A stretch of DNA of 64,000 nucleotides from Blautia sp. (GCA_017475035.1 JAFVGK010000163.1:1-64000); one strand, 5' to 3'. Positions 50,834-59,742 are shown, counted from the first letter of the stretch. The notes: a model not told the origin generated them from the letters alone. Numbers and translations are program-made.

Positions 50834-51874
50834 TTAATACCCCTGCCCGATATACTCCGTAGTCTCGCGCTGATAAAGCACAGGCATAATCACCTGATGC
50901 CTGATTTCAAGCGGCTCCTGAGGATGCTCCTTTTTCTGCCGGATCAACTCCACAAGGAGTTTGACGGCAGTCCTGGCGATGACATCGATCTGCTGTCCTA
51001 CAGTGCTGATGGGAAAAACGGCTGTTTCCGCGATCGGAGAATTATCAAAGCCAACGATACGATAGGAATCCGGAAGAGTGCCGTATTGGCGTACCAGAAG
51101 ATTTAAAAACTCGTTTGCCCTGGTATCGTCCGAGAAAAAGATTCCCTTTCGTTCATAGGGATAACGCTCCTCGATTTCCGTCAGGATGCGTCGCATTGCG
51201 GGTGAGACAGTACTATGTGTAACGCCCATATTTTTTACAATGATCTCATGTCGGATGCTGTTCTCCCTGCAGAAATCCCGGAAGCCCTGGATACGCTGAA
51301 AAGCGGGGGTGTTTTCGGAAGTAGGGGAATTCACATGTATGAGAACATCGCAGCCGTGACGAACCAGCAGACGGGTAGCCTGAATCGCGCCCATATAATT
51401 ATCACAGTTCACACTGCTGATATATTCATCCTCCCGCTCAATACTGACGATGGGGCAGGGCAGTTCTTTTAATTCGGCAGAAGGAATCGTATGACTCATG
51501 ATGATCAGCCCTTCAATCTGATAGGACATCAACTCTTCGAGATATCGTTTCTCTACCTCTTCGTTCTCATTCCCGACAAATACAAGAAATTTGTAACCGA
51601 ATTCTTCATATGTGAGAAGAATCTGATTCAGCATTTCAGAGAAATAGTGCTGATAAAGATTCGGCACGAGAATGCCGACAAATTCTGTCTGTCCTTTGGC
51701 CAGAATTTTGGCGACTTTATTTTCCTTATAATTCAGATCAATGAGCGCCTGGCGGATTCGCTCCTGATTCTCAGGCGTCAGGGAATCCGGGCGGTTAAAG
51801 TACCGCGAAATGGTGGTCTTCGAAAAATTAGTATACCTGGCGATATCGCTAAAGGTAACATGTTGTTTTCCCAT
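50834..51874 (-). CDS. LacI-family regulator of the alpha-galactoside module
   Basis: The 346-residue repressor has an N-terminal helix-turn-helix (FSDIARYTNFSKTTISRYFN) with the hinge, and a periplasmic-binding-like sugar domain (VGILVPNLYQHYFSE, IGFDNSPIAETAV-like GFDNSPIAE). It is divergently transcribed from the binding-protein/permease/alpha-galactosidase genes. Two operator-like palindromes (51954 and 52082) lie in the shared region. It probably represses the module until the galactoside binds. Confidence 0.92.
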   Translation of the reverse strand: MGKQHVTFSDIARYTNFSKTTISRYFNRPDSLTPENQERIRQALIDLNYKENKVAKILAKGQTEFVGILVPNLYQHYFSEMLNQILLTYEEFGYKFLVFVGNENEEVEKRYLEELMSYQIEGLIIMSHTIPSAELKELPCPIVSIEREDEYISSVNCDNYMGAIQATRLLVRHGCDVLIHVNSPTSENTPAFQRIQGFRDFCRENSIRHEIIVKNMGVTHSTVSPAMRRILTEIEERYPYERKGIFFSDDTRANEFLNLLVRQYGTLPDSYRIVGFDNSPIAETAVFPISTVGQQIDVIARTAVKLLVELIRQKKEHPQEPLEIRHQVIMPVLYQRETTEYIGQGY

Positions 51875-51920
51875 CGCTGCCTCCGGTACGATTTTCTGGT
51901 ATTACAATTGTTACACATTT

Positions 51921-51949
51921 ATTATAACAGAGCAGTCAAAGCTTGGCAA
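51921..51949 (-). promoter_or_regulatory. Promoter of the LacI-type gene
   Basis: On the minus strand, TTGCCA (51949-51944) and TATAAT (51926-51921) have 17 bases between them. The leader to the ATG at 51874 is about 40 bases. Confidence 0.7.
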
Positions 51950-51953
51950 GGAA

Positions 51954-51963
51954 TAACCGGTTA
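51954..51963. promoter_or_regulatory. LacI-type operator, upstream half-site
   Basis: TAACCGGTTA is a perfect 10-base palindrome and matches the centre of the stronger operator at 52082. It sits just upstream of the -35 of the regulator promoter, so it could serve autoregulation or looping to 52082 (about 131 bases between centres). Confidence 0.75.
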
Positions 51964-52040
51964 CCCTTTATTGCATTTGTGAAATATAAACAAAATATTA
52001 TGATTGATTTTGTAAGAATTACCGAAGTTTTAAAATTCCC

Positions 52041-52069
52041 TTGACGTAAGTTATTGTAAGGTGTAATAT
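52041..52069 (+). promoter_or_regulatory. Promoter of the alpha-galactoside transport genes
   Basis: TTGACG (52041-52046) and TAATAT (52064-52069) have 17 bases between them. Transcription would start near 52076, just before the operator. Confidence 0.8.
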
Positions 52070-52081
52070 GAAACTATCGTT

Positions 52082-52097
52082 AAGTAACCGGTTACTT
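52082..52097. promoter_or_regulatory. LacI-type operator, main site
   Basis: AAGTAACCGGTTACTT is a perfect 16-base palindrome located just after the predicted transcription start, where bound repressor would block RNA polymerase. The core matches 51954-51963. Confidence 0.85.
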
Positions 52098-52234
52098 GTA
52101 CCGGCTGCACACGTATTACTAAAAGACGCGGCTTGGCCTGAGGCTTCTGATACCTTTGAGAATTCCTGTCGGCAGGCTCCGGTAAAGGTTTGCGTCAACC
52201 AACTACTTTTATTCATGTTAAGGAGGACAAAAAC

Positions 52235-53488
52235 ATGAAGAAAGCCTTATCATTGGCTCTGGCGGCAGCTCTGGCTGTCTCCATGATTCCTGCTGTACCG
52301 GCAAGCGCCGCAGATGTATCCATCACCATCTTCAACTCCAAGATGGAGATCCAAAGCCAGCTCGAAGAGATGGCTGCACAGTATTCCACAGAAAAGGGCG
52401 TAGATGTTGCGGTATACTATTCCAGCGACACGGTAGCGGCTCATATGTCCACCAGATATGCTTCCAACGCTCCTTATACCATTTCCATGGTTGATGCGAA
52501 AGACATCTATTCCCTGGCTCCGGAGCATGGCGCAGACCTTTCCGATCAGGACTGGGTAAACGATACAGCTCAGGCTATCGCCATTGACGGCGTCGTTTAT
52601 GGATTCCCGGTCTGTGTGGAAGCCCGCGGCATCATCTATAACAAGACTGCGATCGAGGATACACTCGGCGAGGAGTTTAATCCTGCTGACTATGCCACCT
52701 ACGATGCTTTCGCAGAGCTCCTTGAGAAGCTGAAAGAGAACGGCATGGAAACCCCGACCGGCGTTATGAAAGAAGACTGGTCCTTAGGCGCTCATTATCT
52801 GCAGCAGGTTTATGAGATGAGAGACGACGTGGAAGGCTGCATCGCTGCTCTTCATGCAGGAGAGCTCGACCTTGCAAATGATGAGAGATACAACTCCCTG
52901 ATGGATACCTTTGATCTTCTGAAAGAGAATAACTATGCGAAGGACTCCGCTGTCGCCGCAGTTCGTGAAGATACCGAAATGTATCTTGCCGACGGCGATA
53001 TCGCCTTCATGTTCGGCGGCAACTGGGATTGGTCCGTTCTGAATGAGTATGATCCTGAGGGCGAAATGGGCATGATGCCTGTACCGCAGAACGATGACGC
53101 TTACAATGGCAAGCTGGTTGGCGGCGGTTCCAAGTATTTCTTCATTGACAATTCTGATCAGACTTCCGAAGAGCAGGCTGCTGCTGCGAAGGATTTCCTG
53201 AACTGGCTTGTTTATGACGCTGAAGGACAGGATTTCCTGGTAAATACCTGTGCGCTGGTACCGGCATTCTCAAACATCGACCTTCCGGTTTCTGATCCGC
53301 TCGGTGTTTCCGTTAAGGCTTATGCTGATTCTGATAACCTGGTAGCTGACTATCGTTATGCTCCGGATGATCATTATGCAAAGAACGGTGCTTCCTTCCA
53401 GAAGTATCTTGCAGACCAGATCGACCGTGCAGGCCTTGCCGCTGAGATCGAAGCTTACTGGCAGGCTACTACGCCGGTAGAGCACTGA
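52235..53488 (+). CDS. Extracellular sugar-binding protein, probable alpha-galactoside ligand
   Basis: The 417-residue family 1 binding protein has a signal peptide cleaved near PASA-AD (~27) and no lipobox cysteine. Mature features are FEG-type sugar-binding motifs (PVCVEARGIIYNKTA, FGGNWDWSVLNEYDP, LVGGGSKYFFI). It delivers a sugar to the permeases at 53675 and 54535. AAGGAGGACAAAAAC precedes the ATG; upstream in-frame codons lie outside the signal peptide. Alpha-galactoside is inferred from the GH36 downstream. Confidence 0.9.
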   Translation: MKKALSLALAAALAVSMIPAVPASAADVSITIFNSKMEIQSQLEEMAAQYSTEKGVDVAVYYSSDTVAAHMSTRYASNAPYTISMVDAKDIYSLAPEHGADLSDQDWVNDTAQAIAIDGVVYGFPVCVEARGIIYNKTAIEDTLGEEFNPADYATYDAFAELLEKLKENGMETPTGVMKEDWSLGAHYLQQVYEMRDDVEGCIAALHAGELDLANDERYNSLMDTFDLLKENNYAKDSAVAAVREDTEMYLADGDIAFMFGGNWDWSVLNEYDPEGEMGMMPVPQNDDAYNGKLVGGGSKYFFIDNSDQTSEEQAAAAKDFLNWLVYDAEGQDFLVNTCALVPAFSNIDLPVSDPLGVSVKAYADSDNLVADYRYAPDDHYAKNGASFQKYLADQIDRAGLAAEIEAYWQATTPVEH

Positions 53489-53674
53489 TTGTAAAAAGAC
53501 ATCGGGTGTTTTCGACAACAAAGAGCAAACAGGATTGTTTGTTTAGGATCCTTTCGTTTCTGCTGAATGACAGTTTTTGAAGACGCCTGAGCATAGCTGA
53601 TTAAGAAAAGCTTTTTGCAGGAGCGCCGGGGAACAGAATATTCTTTGACGCTCCTGTTTCATGAGGACTGATTC

Positions 53675-54538
53675 ATGGATAGAAATAAAATGTCTTATAA
53701 GGTCAGTCAGTTCCTGATGTTTGGCGGTGTTGCGACTTTACTTTTCATTGGTGTCGTCATTCTTCCTTTCATCTATGGTCTGTATCTTACCTTTACCAGC
53801 TGGGACGGTGTTTCACGTTCCAAACCTTTTGTCGGCATTGCCAATTATACGGCAGCTTTTGCTGACACTGCCTTCTGGCAGGCTCTCGGACGTACGGCGA
53901 TCTATTCGATTTTTGCCGTTGTCTTGATCAATGTGGTAGCATTTATCCTTGCTTACCTTGTCACGAGCGGTGTCAAGGGGCAGAATTTCTTCCGTGCGGG
54001 CTTCTTCATTCCTAACCTGATCGGCGGTATCGTTTTAGGTTATGTATGGCAGTTCGTGTTTAACCGCGCATTCCCGGCTATCTTTAAGGGAACGACTTCC
54101 ATGCTTGGCACGACAAACGGAGCTATGGCAGCCTTGATCATCGTTTCCGTATGGCAGTTTGCCGGTTATATGATGTTGATTTATGTCGCAGGCTTCATGA
54201 GTGTATCCAAGACCCTGATGGAAGCCGCTCAGATTGACGGATGTACGCCCTCCCAGTCCACCTGGTACGTGACGGTTCCGTTGATGCGTTCCTCCTTCGT
54301 GCAGTGTCTGTTCCTTTCTATTACAAGATGCTTCATGGTATACGATGTCAACTTGTCCTTGACGAAAGGCGAACCGTTCGGTTCCTCCGTCATGGCAGCC
54401 ATGCACGTGTACAATCAGGCCTTCACGTACAAGAACTATGGTATCGGCCAGGCACAGGCGCTGATTCTGTTCGTCGTCTGCGCAATCGTCGGCGTAACAC
54501 AGGTTTACATTGGTAAGAAAGGGGAGGTGGCAGCATGA
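53675..54538 (+). CDS. CUT1 ABC permease, first subunit of the alpha-galactoside importer
   Basis: The 287-residue membrane protein has about six segments and the EAA motif EAAQIDGCTPSQSTWYVTVP for the ATPase. It starts at ATG 53675 after GAGGACTGATTC and overlaps the next gene by four bases. No ATPase gene is adjacent; a shared one is expected elsewhere. Confidence 0.92.
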   Translation: MDRNKMSYKVSQFLMFGGVATLLFIGVVILPFIYGLYLTFTSWDGVSRSKPFVGIANYTAAFADTAFWQALGRTAIYSIFAVVLINVVAFILAYLVTSGVKGQNFFRAGFFIPNLIGGIVLGYVWQFVFNRAFPAIFKGTTSMLGTTNGAMAALIIVSVWQFAGYMMLIYVAGFMSVSKTLMEAAQIDGCTPSQSTWYVTVPLMRSSFVQCLFLSITRCFMVYDVNLSLTKGEPFGSSVMAAMHVYNQAFTYKNYGIGQAQALILFVVCAIVGVTQVYIGKKGEVAA

Positions 54539-55398
54539 TCCAGGACAGCGAAAAAGCTCTGGCAAGGAAGAAAAGAATTCATGCGATCATGATGGTTTTC
54601 CTCATCATTGTGTTTATCGCCTTTATCTTCCCCTTCTTATTGGTTGTGATTAACGTATTCAAGCAGAAGAGCGATATCATGAGAGATCCTCTTGCCCTTA
54701 TCGGATCGAAGGGCTTCACGCTTGAGAACTTCCCGAATGCCATGGAAAAAATGGGATTCTGGAGATCCTTCGCGAACTCTCTGATTATCACGGTATCTTC
54801 TACGGTATTGACCCTGTTGTTCTCTTCCATGACGGCTTTTGTTATCGTGAGAAACAAATGGAAAGCCTGCGCTCTTCTTTTCGCCGCCATGATCGCTTCC
54901 ATGGTCATTCCGTTCCAGGTTCTTATGGTTCCGCTGGTATCTCTTTACGGCGGTATCTTTGGCGTATTGAACCATCGTATTACCTTGATTCTGATGCATA
55001 CAGGCTTCTCTCTTTCCATGGCGACCTTTATGTTCCATGGCGCGATCCACACGAATATTCCGCTGGAGCTTGAGGAAGCTGCTTTCATCGATGGATGTAC
55101 GAGATGGCAGACCTGGTGGAAGATCGTTTTCCCGTTGCTGAAACCGACGATCGCGACTGTTGCGATTATCGATGCTATGGCATTCTGGAATGACTACCTG
55201 CTTCCGAGCCTGGTTCTTCAGAAGAAGGAACTGTATACCATTCCGATTGCCACACAGGCTTTCTATGGTACATATACATCAGACCTCGGCCTTATCATGG
55301 CAGCCCTGCTGCTGGCTATGCTGCCGATCCTGATTCTCTATGTGCTTCTGCAGCGCTTCATTGTCGAAGGTGTTACCTCCGGTGCTGTTAAGGGCTGA
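54535..55398 (+). CDS. CUT1 ABC permease, second subunit of the alpha-galactoside importer
   Basis: The 287-residue MalG-type permease has about six membrane segments, EAAFIDGCTRWQTWWKIVFP and the C terminus VEGVTSGAVKG. The ATG overlaps the stop of the first permease gene, indicating coupled translation. A strong terminator follows at 55417. Confidence 0.92.
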   Translation: MIQDSEKALARKKRIHAIMMVFLIIVFIAFIFPFLLVVINVFKQKSDIMRDPLALIGSKGFTLENFPNAMEKMGFWRSFANSLIITVSSTVLTLLFSSMTAFVIVRNKWKACALLFAAMIASMVIPFQVLMVPLVSLYGGIFGVLNHRITLILMHTGFSLSMATFMFHGAIHTNIPLELEEAAFIDGCTRWQTWWKIVFPLLKPTIATVAIIDAMAFWNDYLLPSLVLQKKELYTIPIATQAFYGTYTSDLGLIMAALLLAMLPILILYVLLQRFIVEGVTSGAVKG

Positions 55399-55416
55399 TC
55401 AGAGAGCTTTACGTAT

Positions 55417-55450
55417 AAAAAGCCAAGGCGCATTGCACCTTGGCTTTTTT
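55417..55450 (+). terminator. Terminator after the permease genes
   Basis: AAAAAGCCAAGG (55417-55428) pairs perfectly with CCTTGGCTTTTT (55438-55449) across nine bases. Confidence 0.92.
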
Positions 55451-55480
55451 CAGGCAGGGGCGCCGTAAGGATTGCCACGT

Positions 55481-55610
55481 AAATAAATGGATCAATTCTC
55501 GCGTCTAAATCACTGTATGCTTCGTTGTCGTCGGTCGTCGATGCCCGCATCGACTTCCTCCTCCGCCTCGCCTGCAGTGATTTATCCTGTGAGACTTGTT
55601 CCATTTATTT
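55481..55610. repeat. Triple nested palindrome upstream of the alpha-galactosidase gene
   Basis: AAATAAATGGA (55481-55491) is mirrored by TCCATTTATTT (55600-55610), TAAATCACTG (55506-55515) by CAGTGATTTA (55575-55584), and a central GTCGATG by CATCGAC. The three perfect arms are co-centred. The whole sits in the 370-base gap before the GH36 start; in-frame codons here look like repeat and not protein. It could be a MITE-like insertion or a structured leader. Confidence 0.7.
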
Positions 55611-55771
55611 TCGCGGCTATCCCAGGAAATATGCCGCCTGGCGGTGAGCGGGTGTTCCCCCGGGGGCAGAGATTCGGCTGTGCCTTACTTTGCCTGATGA
55701 GAAATGTTGTCCGGAATCCAATGTTTAGAGCAGTGTATAAATTGAAACAGGAAGCGGGAGTAGAGTCATTC

Positions 55772-57970
55772 ATGAATTATGTCACATTTAATGAACAATC
55801 TATGGTGTTTACGCTCCGTACGGAGCATACGATGTACCAGATGCAGGTACGTCAGTTTGGCATACTTTGCCATCTTTATTATGGTCCTTTCTTAGGAGAG
55901 GATGAATTAGACTATCGTATTATAGAGCTGGATCGTGGCTTTTCTCCAAATCCCTACGAGGCGGATCGTGATCGGACTATCTCCCTGGACATTCTGCCCC
56001 AGGAATATTCCGGATATGGAAATGGCGATTACCGTGTCTGTGCGGCGGAAGTCGATTTCCAGGATGGCAGTGCCGCCCTGGATCTTCGTTATCAGGGATA
56101 TGAGGTATTGAAAGGGAAATATAAGCTTCCCGGTATGCCGGCGATGTTCGGGGATGATACACAGGCCGAGACATTGGAGATTCGTCTCGCAGATGAATAC
56201 AGCGGAGCAAACGCTGTGTTGATGTTTGGTATTTTTCCGAAGCTGGATCTGATCACACGGGCGGTCCGGTTTGAAAATCTTGGAGACCGTTCTTACCGGC
56301 TGCGCAAGGTTATGTCGGCACAGCTCGATTTTCTGGACGGTCCTTTTGAACTGATCCATTTCCATGGACGGCATACGATGGAGAGAATGCCGGAACGTTT
56401 GCCTCTGATGCATGGTATGGCGAGATTCGGGAGCAGACGGGGAACTTCCAGCCATCAACACAACCCCTTTGCAATTCTTTGCCGGCCGGATACGACGGAA
56501 GAGAGAGGTCTCTGCTATGGCTTGTCTCTTGTTTACAGCGGGAATTTTCTGTTTGAGGCGGAAGTAGACCAGATGAACCAGGTACGGGTGATGATGGGGA
56601 TTCATCCGGCTCATTTCTGGCAGGAGGTACAGTGCGGAGATGTTTTTTATACTCCGGAAATCATCATGGGCTGCTCGGAAGACGGTCTGACGGGTCTTTC
56701 CCATCTTTTCCATGACGGAATGCGACAGAACCTGATGCGGGGAAAATATGTGTTTTCACCGAGACCGGTTTTGATTAACAACTGGGAAGCAACCTACTTT
56801 ACCTTCGATGAAGAAAAGATTTTCTCTATTGCAGAAAAGGCTCTGGATCTGGGAGTTGATCTTTTTGTTCTGGATGACGGATGGTTCGGTAAGAGGGATT
56901 CTGATTTTTCAGGATTAGGAGACTGGACGGTTAACGAAGAAAAGATACGGGGAGGACTGAAAAATCTTTCTGAAAGGATCCGTTCTCTTGGATTAAAGCT
57001 GGGATTATGGATTGAGCCGGAGATGGTTTCCGAAGACAGTAACCTGTATCGGGAACACCCGGATTGGTGCCTGCGGGTTCCGGGGCGGCTGCCTGTAAGA
57101 GGAAGATATCAGCTGAATCTGGATATAACCAGGCAGGAAGTCAGAGACCATGTAATGGAACAGATTATCTCATTGATAGAAGAGTGCCATATATCGTACA
57201 TCAAATGGGACATGAACAGAAGCCTCGGAAACGTGTATTCATCTGTACTGATTCCGCAAAAACAGGGAGAAGTCTTCCATCGTTATGTGCTTGCACTGTA
57301 TGAGATGCAGGAGAGCCTGATTACCCGTTTCCCGGATCTGCTTTTCGAGAATTGTTCCGGCGGCGGCGGGCGCTTTGACGCCGGCATGCTCTATTATTCG
57401 CCCCAGATCTGGTGCAGTGACAATACGGATGCGGTTGACCGCCTGCGTATTCAATACGGGACTTCCTTTGGATATCCGATCACTTCTATGGGAGCGCATG
57501 TCAGCGCGGTGCCGAATCATCAGACCGGCCGCAGCGTATCCATCAGGACACGGTCTGTCGTTGCCTCATGTGGAACCTATGGCTTTGAACTGGATCCGGA
57601 AAAGATGACAAAAGAGGAGATGCAGGAAGCGAGAAAAGGCCTGGAGGAATATAAAGCGACAGAAAATCTGCGGTTGTGCGGAGATTTCTATCGTTTGAGC
57701 AATCCTTTTATGAATCAGGATTTTTGCCTGTGGCAATTTGTTTCGAAGGAGAAAAAGGAAACTCTGGTAGAGGGAGTGATCCTCCGACATCAGGCAAATT
57801 CCCCGGTGTTTTATGTTTACCTGCGTGGTTTGAAGGCGGATGCACGTTATCAAAGAACCGATACCGGCCGTGTGTATTCCGGTGCGGCATTGATGAAAGC
57901 GGGCCTTCCTCTGCCTCTGGAATTGGGAGAATATCAACCGGTTCGGATGATATTCCGGGAAATTCCGTGA
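55772..57970 (+). CDS. Alpha-galactosidase, GH36
   Basis: The 732-residue enzyme hydrolyses terminal alpha-galactose from raffinose-type sugars. The retaining catalytic residues are the nucleophile D480 in KWDMNRS and the acid/base D550 in WCSDNTDAVDRL (compare D478/D548 in a Geobacillus enzyme). Other GH36 motifs are VLDDGWFG, GLWIEPEMVS and ENCSGGGGRFD. No signal peptide is present, so it is cytoplasmic. The ATG at 55772 is preferred: the usual GH36 start (YVTFNEQSMVFTLRTEHTMY) begins there and GGGAG lies 11 bases before it. Confidence 0.94.
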   Translation: MNYVTFNEQSMVFTLRTEHTMYQMQVRQFGILCHLYYGPFLGEDELDYRIIELDRGFSPNPYEADRDRTISLDILPQEYSGYGNGDYRVCAAEVDFQDGSAALDLRYQGYEVLKGKYKLPGMPAMFGDDTQAETLEIRLADEYSGANAVLMFGIFPKLDLITRAVRFENLGDRSYRLRKVMSAQLDFLDGPFELIHFHGRHTMERMPERLPLMHGMARFGSRRGTSSHQHNPFAILCRPDTTEERGLCYGLSLVYSGNFLFEAEVDQMNQVRVMMGIHPAHFWQEVQCGDVFYTPEIIMGCSEDGLTGLSHLFHDGMRQNLMRGKYVFSPRPVLINNWEATYFTFDEEKIFSIAEKALDLGVDLFVLDDGWFGKRDSDFSGLGDWTVNEEKIRGGLKNLSERIRSLGLKLGLWIEPEMVSEDSNLYREHPDWCLRVPGRLPVRGRYQLNLDITRQEVRDHVMEQIISLIEECHISYIKWDMNRSLGNVYSSVLIPQKQGEVFHRYVLALYEMQESLITRFPDLLFENCSGGGGRFDAGMLYYSPQIWCSDNTDAVDRLRIQYGTSFGYPITSMGAHVSAVPNHQTGRSVSIRTRSVVASCGTYGFELDPEKMTKEEMQEARKGLEEYKATENLRLCGDFYRLSNPFMNQDFCLWQFVSKEKKETLVEGVILRHQANSPVFYVYLRGLKADARYQRTDTGRVYSGAALMKAGLPLPLELGEYQPVRMIFREIP

Positions 57971-58016
57971 TTTTTAACAAAAGTACCGTTTAAAAGACAG
58001 TTTCAGAAAAATTCTA

Positions 58017-58045
58017 TTGCCAAGATATTAATAATGTGTTACAAT
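58017..58045 (+). promoter_or_regulatory. Sigma-A promoter before the Ig-like protein gene
   Basis: TTGCCA (58017-58022) and TACAAT (58040-58045) have 17 bases between them, giving a leader of ~110 bases to the start at 58160. Confidence 0.75.
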
Positions 58046-58159
58046 ACTCAATGTTAAACAGGGAAAGTGGAAGAGATTGCAGACGCATATTCCTTCCATA
58101 TGGTTTCTATCAGGAAAAACCGACTCTCTTTGTTGCTTGTGAACCGGTAATGAAGAGCC

Positions 58160-59179
58160 ATGCGAAAGGGGTTTTGTATTATTATGATAGCAAAGGACCG
58201 AGACCGGATGAAGGGCAGTGCCTTCGCTTTAAGCCTGATGACATTGATATTGCTTTTGATGTTCATCCATCCGGTATCAGCTGCGGTAACCTTAAATAAG
58301 ATTCAAACCAGCGTCTATGTTGGCGGTTCTGTGGTTTTAAAGCCCACCTCGGGTAAAGCTACGAAGTGGAAAAGCAGCAATACCTCCATTGCTACGGTAA
58401 ATAGCTCTGGCAAGGTTGTGGGAAGAAGAAAAGGGACTTGTACCATCATGTGCAAGGTTTCCGGCAAGACTCTGTCATGTACGATGAATGTCCGCCTGAA
58501 GAATACCAGCGCATATGTGACGAATGCACAGGCTAAGGTCTGGCTGAATATTTTAGGCGCAGTGGAGAGCGGCGGCCAGGTATACGGAAGACGCGATTAT
58601 GCCGCATTTGCCGGGCCCGGAGCGAATGCTCCCAGTGAGTACAGCAGTACGGCAGGCGCATATCAGGAGTATGGGGAGAATCTCCGTCAGCTTTTGATCG
58701 CGATTAAGACACAGTATCCTTATTCTTTTATCGGCAGAGACAAAGCGGGGATTGCATCTGACATCAAATATGTATGGTCTGACAGCAGGCCTTATCGTGT
58801 TAATATGGGCTCATCCAAGGCTGTCAGTATCCAGAACATTATTTCAAGCAATGCCGGTGCCTTTGTTCAGGATCTCAGAGCGATTGAGCTGTTGGATTCT
58901 TACCTGAAGGATATCAGGGCAATGGGCATCACAAATCTGCGCTGCGGCATGTTTATGGCAGAGTGCTATCATCTGGGTGGACTGGGTCCGGTTAAGCGGG
59001 TTGTAAGCCGCTGTAAAAACAAGAATAATCTGGATTCGCTCAAAGCTTCTCTTTACAGAGATCAGTATGACAGGAGTAATAATCTTCAGATTGGGGACAG
59101 TATGTATCAGTCCCGTCATGAAGCGGTGTATAAGTGGCTGAAGACTTATATTCCGAAGAATGCCCGGATCAGGGGGTAA
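58160..59179 (+). CDS. Secreted Ig-like protein with a possible lytic-transglycosylase-like domain
   Basis: The 339-residue protein has a signal peptide or anchor at ~20-42 (cleavage after PVSA), a Big_2-type Ig-like domain (~43-112, TSVYVGGSVVLKP, WKSSNTSIATVNSSGKVVG) and a C-terminal domain starting VWLNILGAVESGGQVYG, whose E136-S-G-G pattern recalls lysozyme/transglycosylase sites. This suggests a wall hydrolase acting outside the cell, but I cannot confirm the fold. In-frame alternative starts exist at 58184 and 58208; the start is uncertain. Confidence 0.65.
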   Translation: MRKGFCIIMIAKDRDRMKGSAFALSLMTLILLLMFIHPVSAAVTLNKIQTSVYVGGSVVLKPTSGKATKWKSSNTSIATVNSSGKVVGRRKGTCTIMCKVSGKTLSCTMNVRLKNTSAYVTNAQAKVWLNILGAVESGGQVYGRRDYAAFAGPGANAPSEYSSTAGAYQEYGENLRQLLIAIKTQYPYSFIGRDKAGIASDIKYVWSDSRPYRVNMGSSKAVSIQNIISSNAGAFVQDLRAIELLDSYLKDIRAMGITNLRCGMFMAECYHLGGLGPVKRVVSRCKNKNNLDSLKASLYRDQYDRSNNLQIGDSMYQSRHEAVYKWLKTYIPKNARIRG

Positions 59180-59192
59180 ATTTGCAGGATGG

Positions 59193-59228
59193 ACTGCGTC
59201 AGGTGAAGAATCTGGCGCAGTTTTTTTT
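59193..59228 (+). terminator. Terminator after the Ig-like protein gene
   Basis: ACTGCGTCAG (59193-59202) pairs with CTGGCGCAGT (59212-59221) with one G-U, and is followed by a run of T. Confidence 0.88.
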
Positions 59229-59286
59229 GTTCACTGAGCCGCTCATTTGCATGTAAAGTCCGTTAATGAGAAGTGATAACCTGACG

Positions 59287-59515
59287 CTCGGCTTCAGGGC
59301 CTGCAAGGGCTCCCGGATCGATGTCACATTCGCTCAGCCGAAAAATAACAGCCGAGCCATCTCCCGTGGGAGACTAAAGGTGTGAGGTGTCTCCGGAAGA
59401 GCCGGAGCCACCTCACGCCTTAAGTCTCCCATCGGTTTCAGTCTCGTCAATTATTTTTCTGATGCGTCGCTCATTGTGACATCGATCCGGGAGCCGGTGA
59501 AGGTTATGAGCCGAG
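59287..59515 (-). repeat. MITE-like nested palindrome, CTCGGCT family, copy 4 (long form)
   Basis: This copy is in reverse orientation relative to 351-577 and has the long central stem (GGGAGACT...AGTCTCCC). The 229-base length and paired ends CTCGGCTTCA and GAGCCGAG match copy 1. Confidence 0.88.
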
Positions 59516-59559
59516 TTGTGTGTTGAAAGAGATTCGGAGCTTTAATTGGTAAGGTGACG

Positions 59560-59645
59560 CTCGGCTTCGAGGCTTGCACGGGCTCCCGGATCGATGTCAC
59601 ATTCGCTCAGCCGAAAAATAACAGCCGAGCCATCTCCCCTGGGTA
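59560..59645 (-). repeat. Truncated CTCGGCT-family element
   Basis: Only one arm is left: CTCGGCTTCGAGGCTTGCAC, ATCGATGTCACATTCGCTCA and CCGAAAAATAACAGCCGAGC. The other arm is missing, so the copy is broken. It lies next to the full copy in the same direction. Confidence 0.8.
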
Positions 59646-59713
59646 CTAAAGATACGAGATGAAAGGCGCGAGATGACTCCGGTACATCAAAATGAAATCC
59701 GTTGAAAAAACAC

Positions 59714-59742
59714 TTGACAAAAAGCAAATCAAAGCATATACT
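59714..59742 (+). promoter_or_regulatory. Strong sigma-A promoter upstream of the TasA-like operon
   Basis: TTGACA (59714-59719) and TATACT (59737-59742) have 17 bases between them, close to consensus. A start near 59749 gives a leader of ~500 bases that includes the three tandem leader repeats. From 59750 to 59910 I see only A/T-rich sequence with repeated GACAAAAAG-like words, no gene. Confidence 0.8.

Noticed and set aside
55487-55771. N-terminal extension of the alpha-galactosidase
   Set aside because: The in-frame stretch runs through the nested palindrome and is not like GH36 proteins; the normal N terminus starts at 55772 with a ribosome-binding site.
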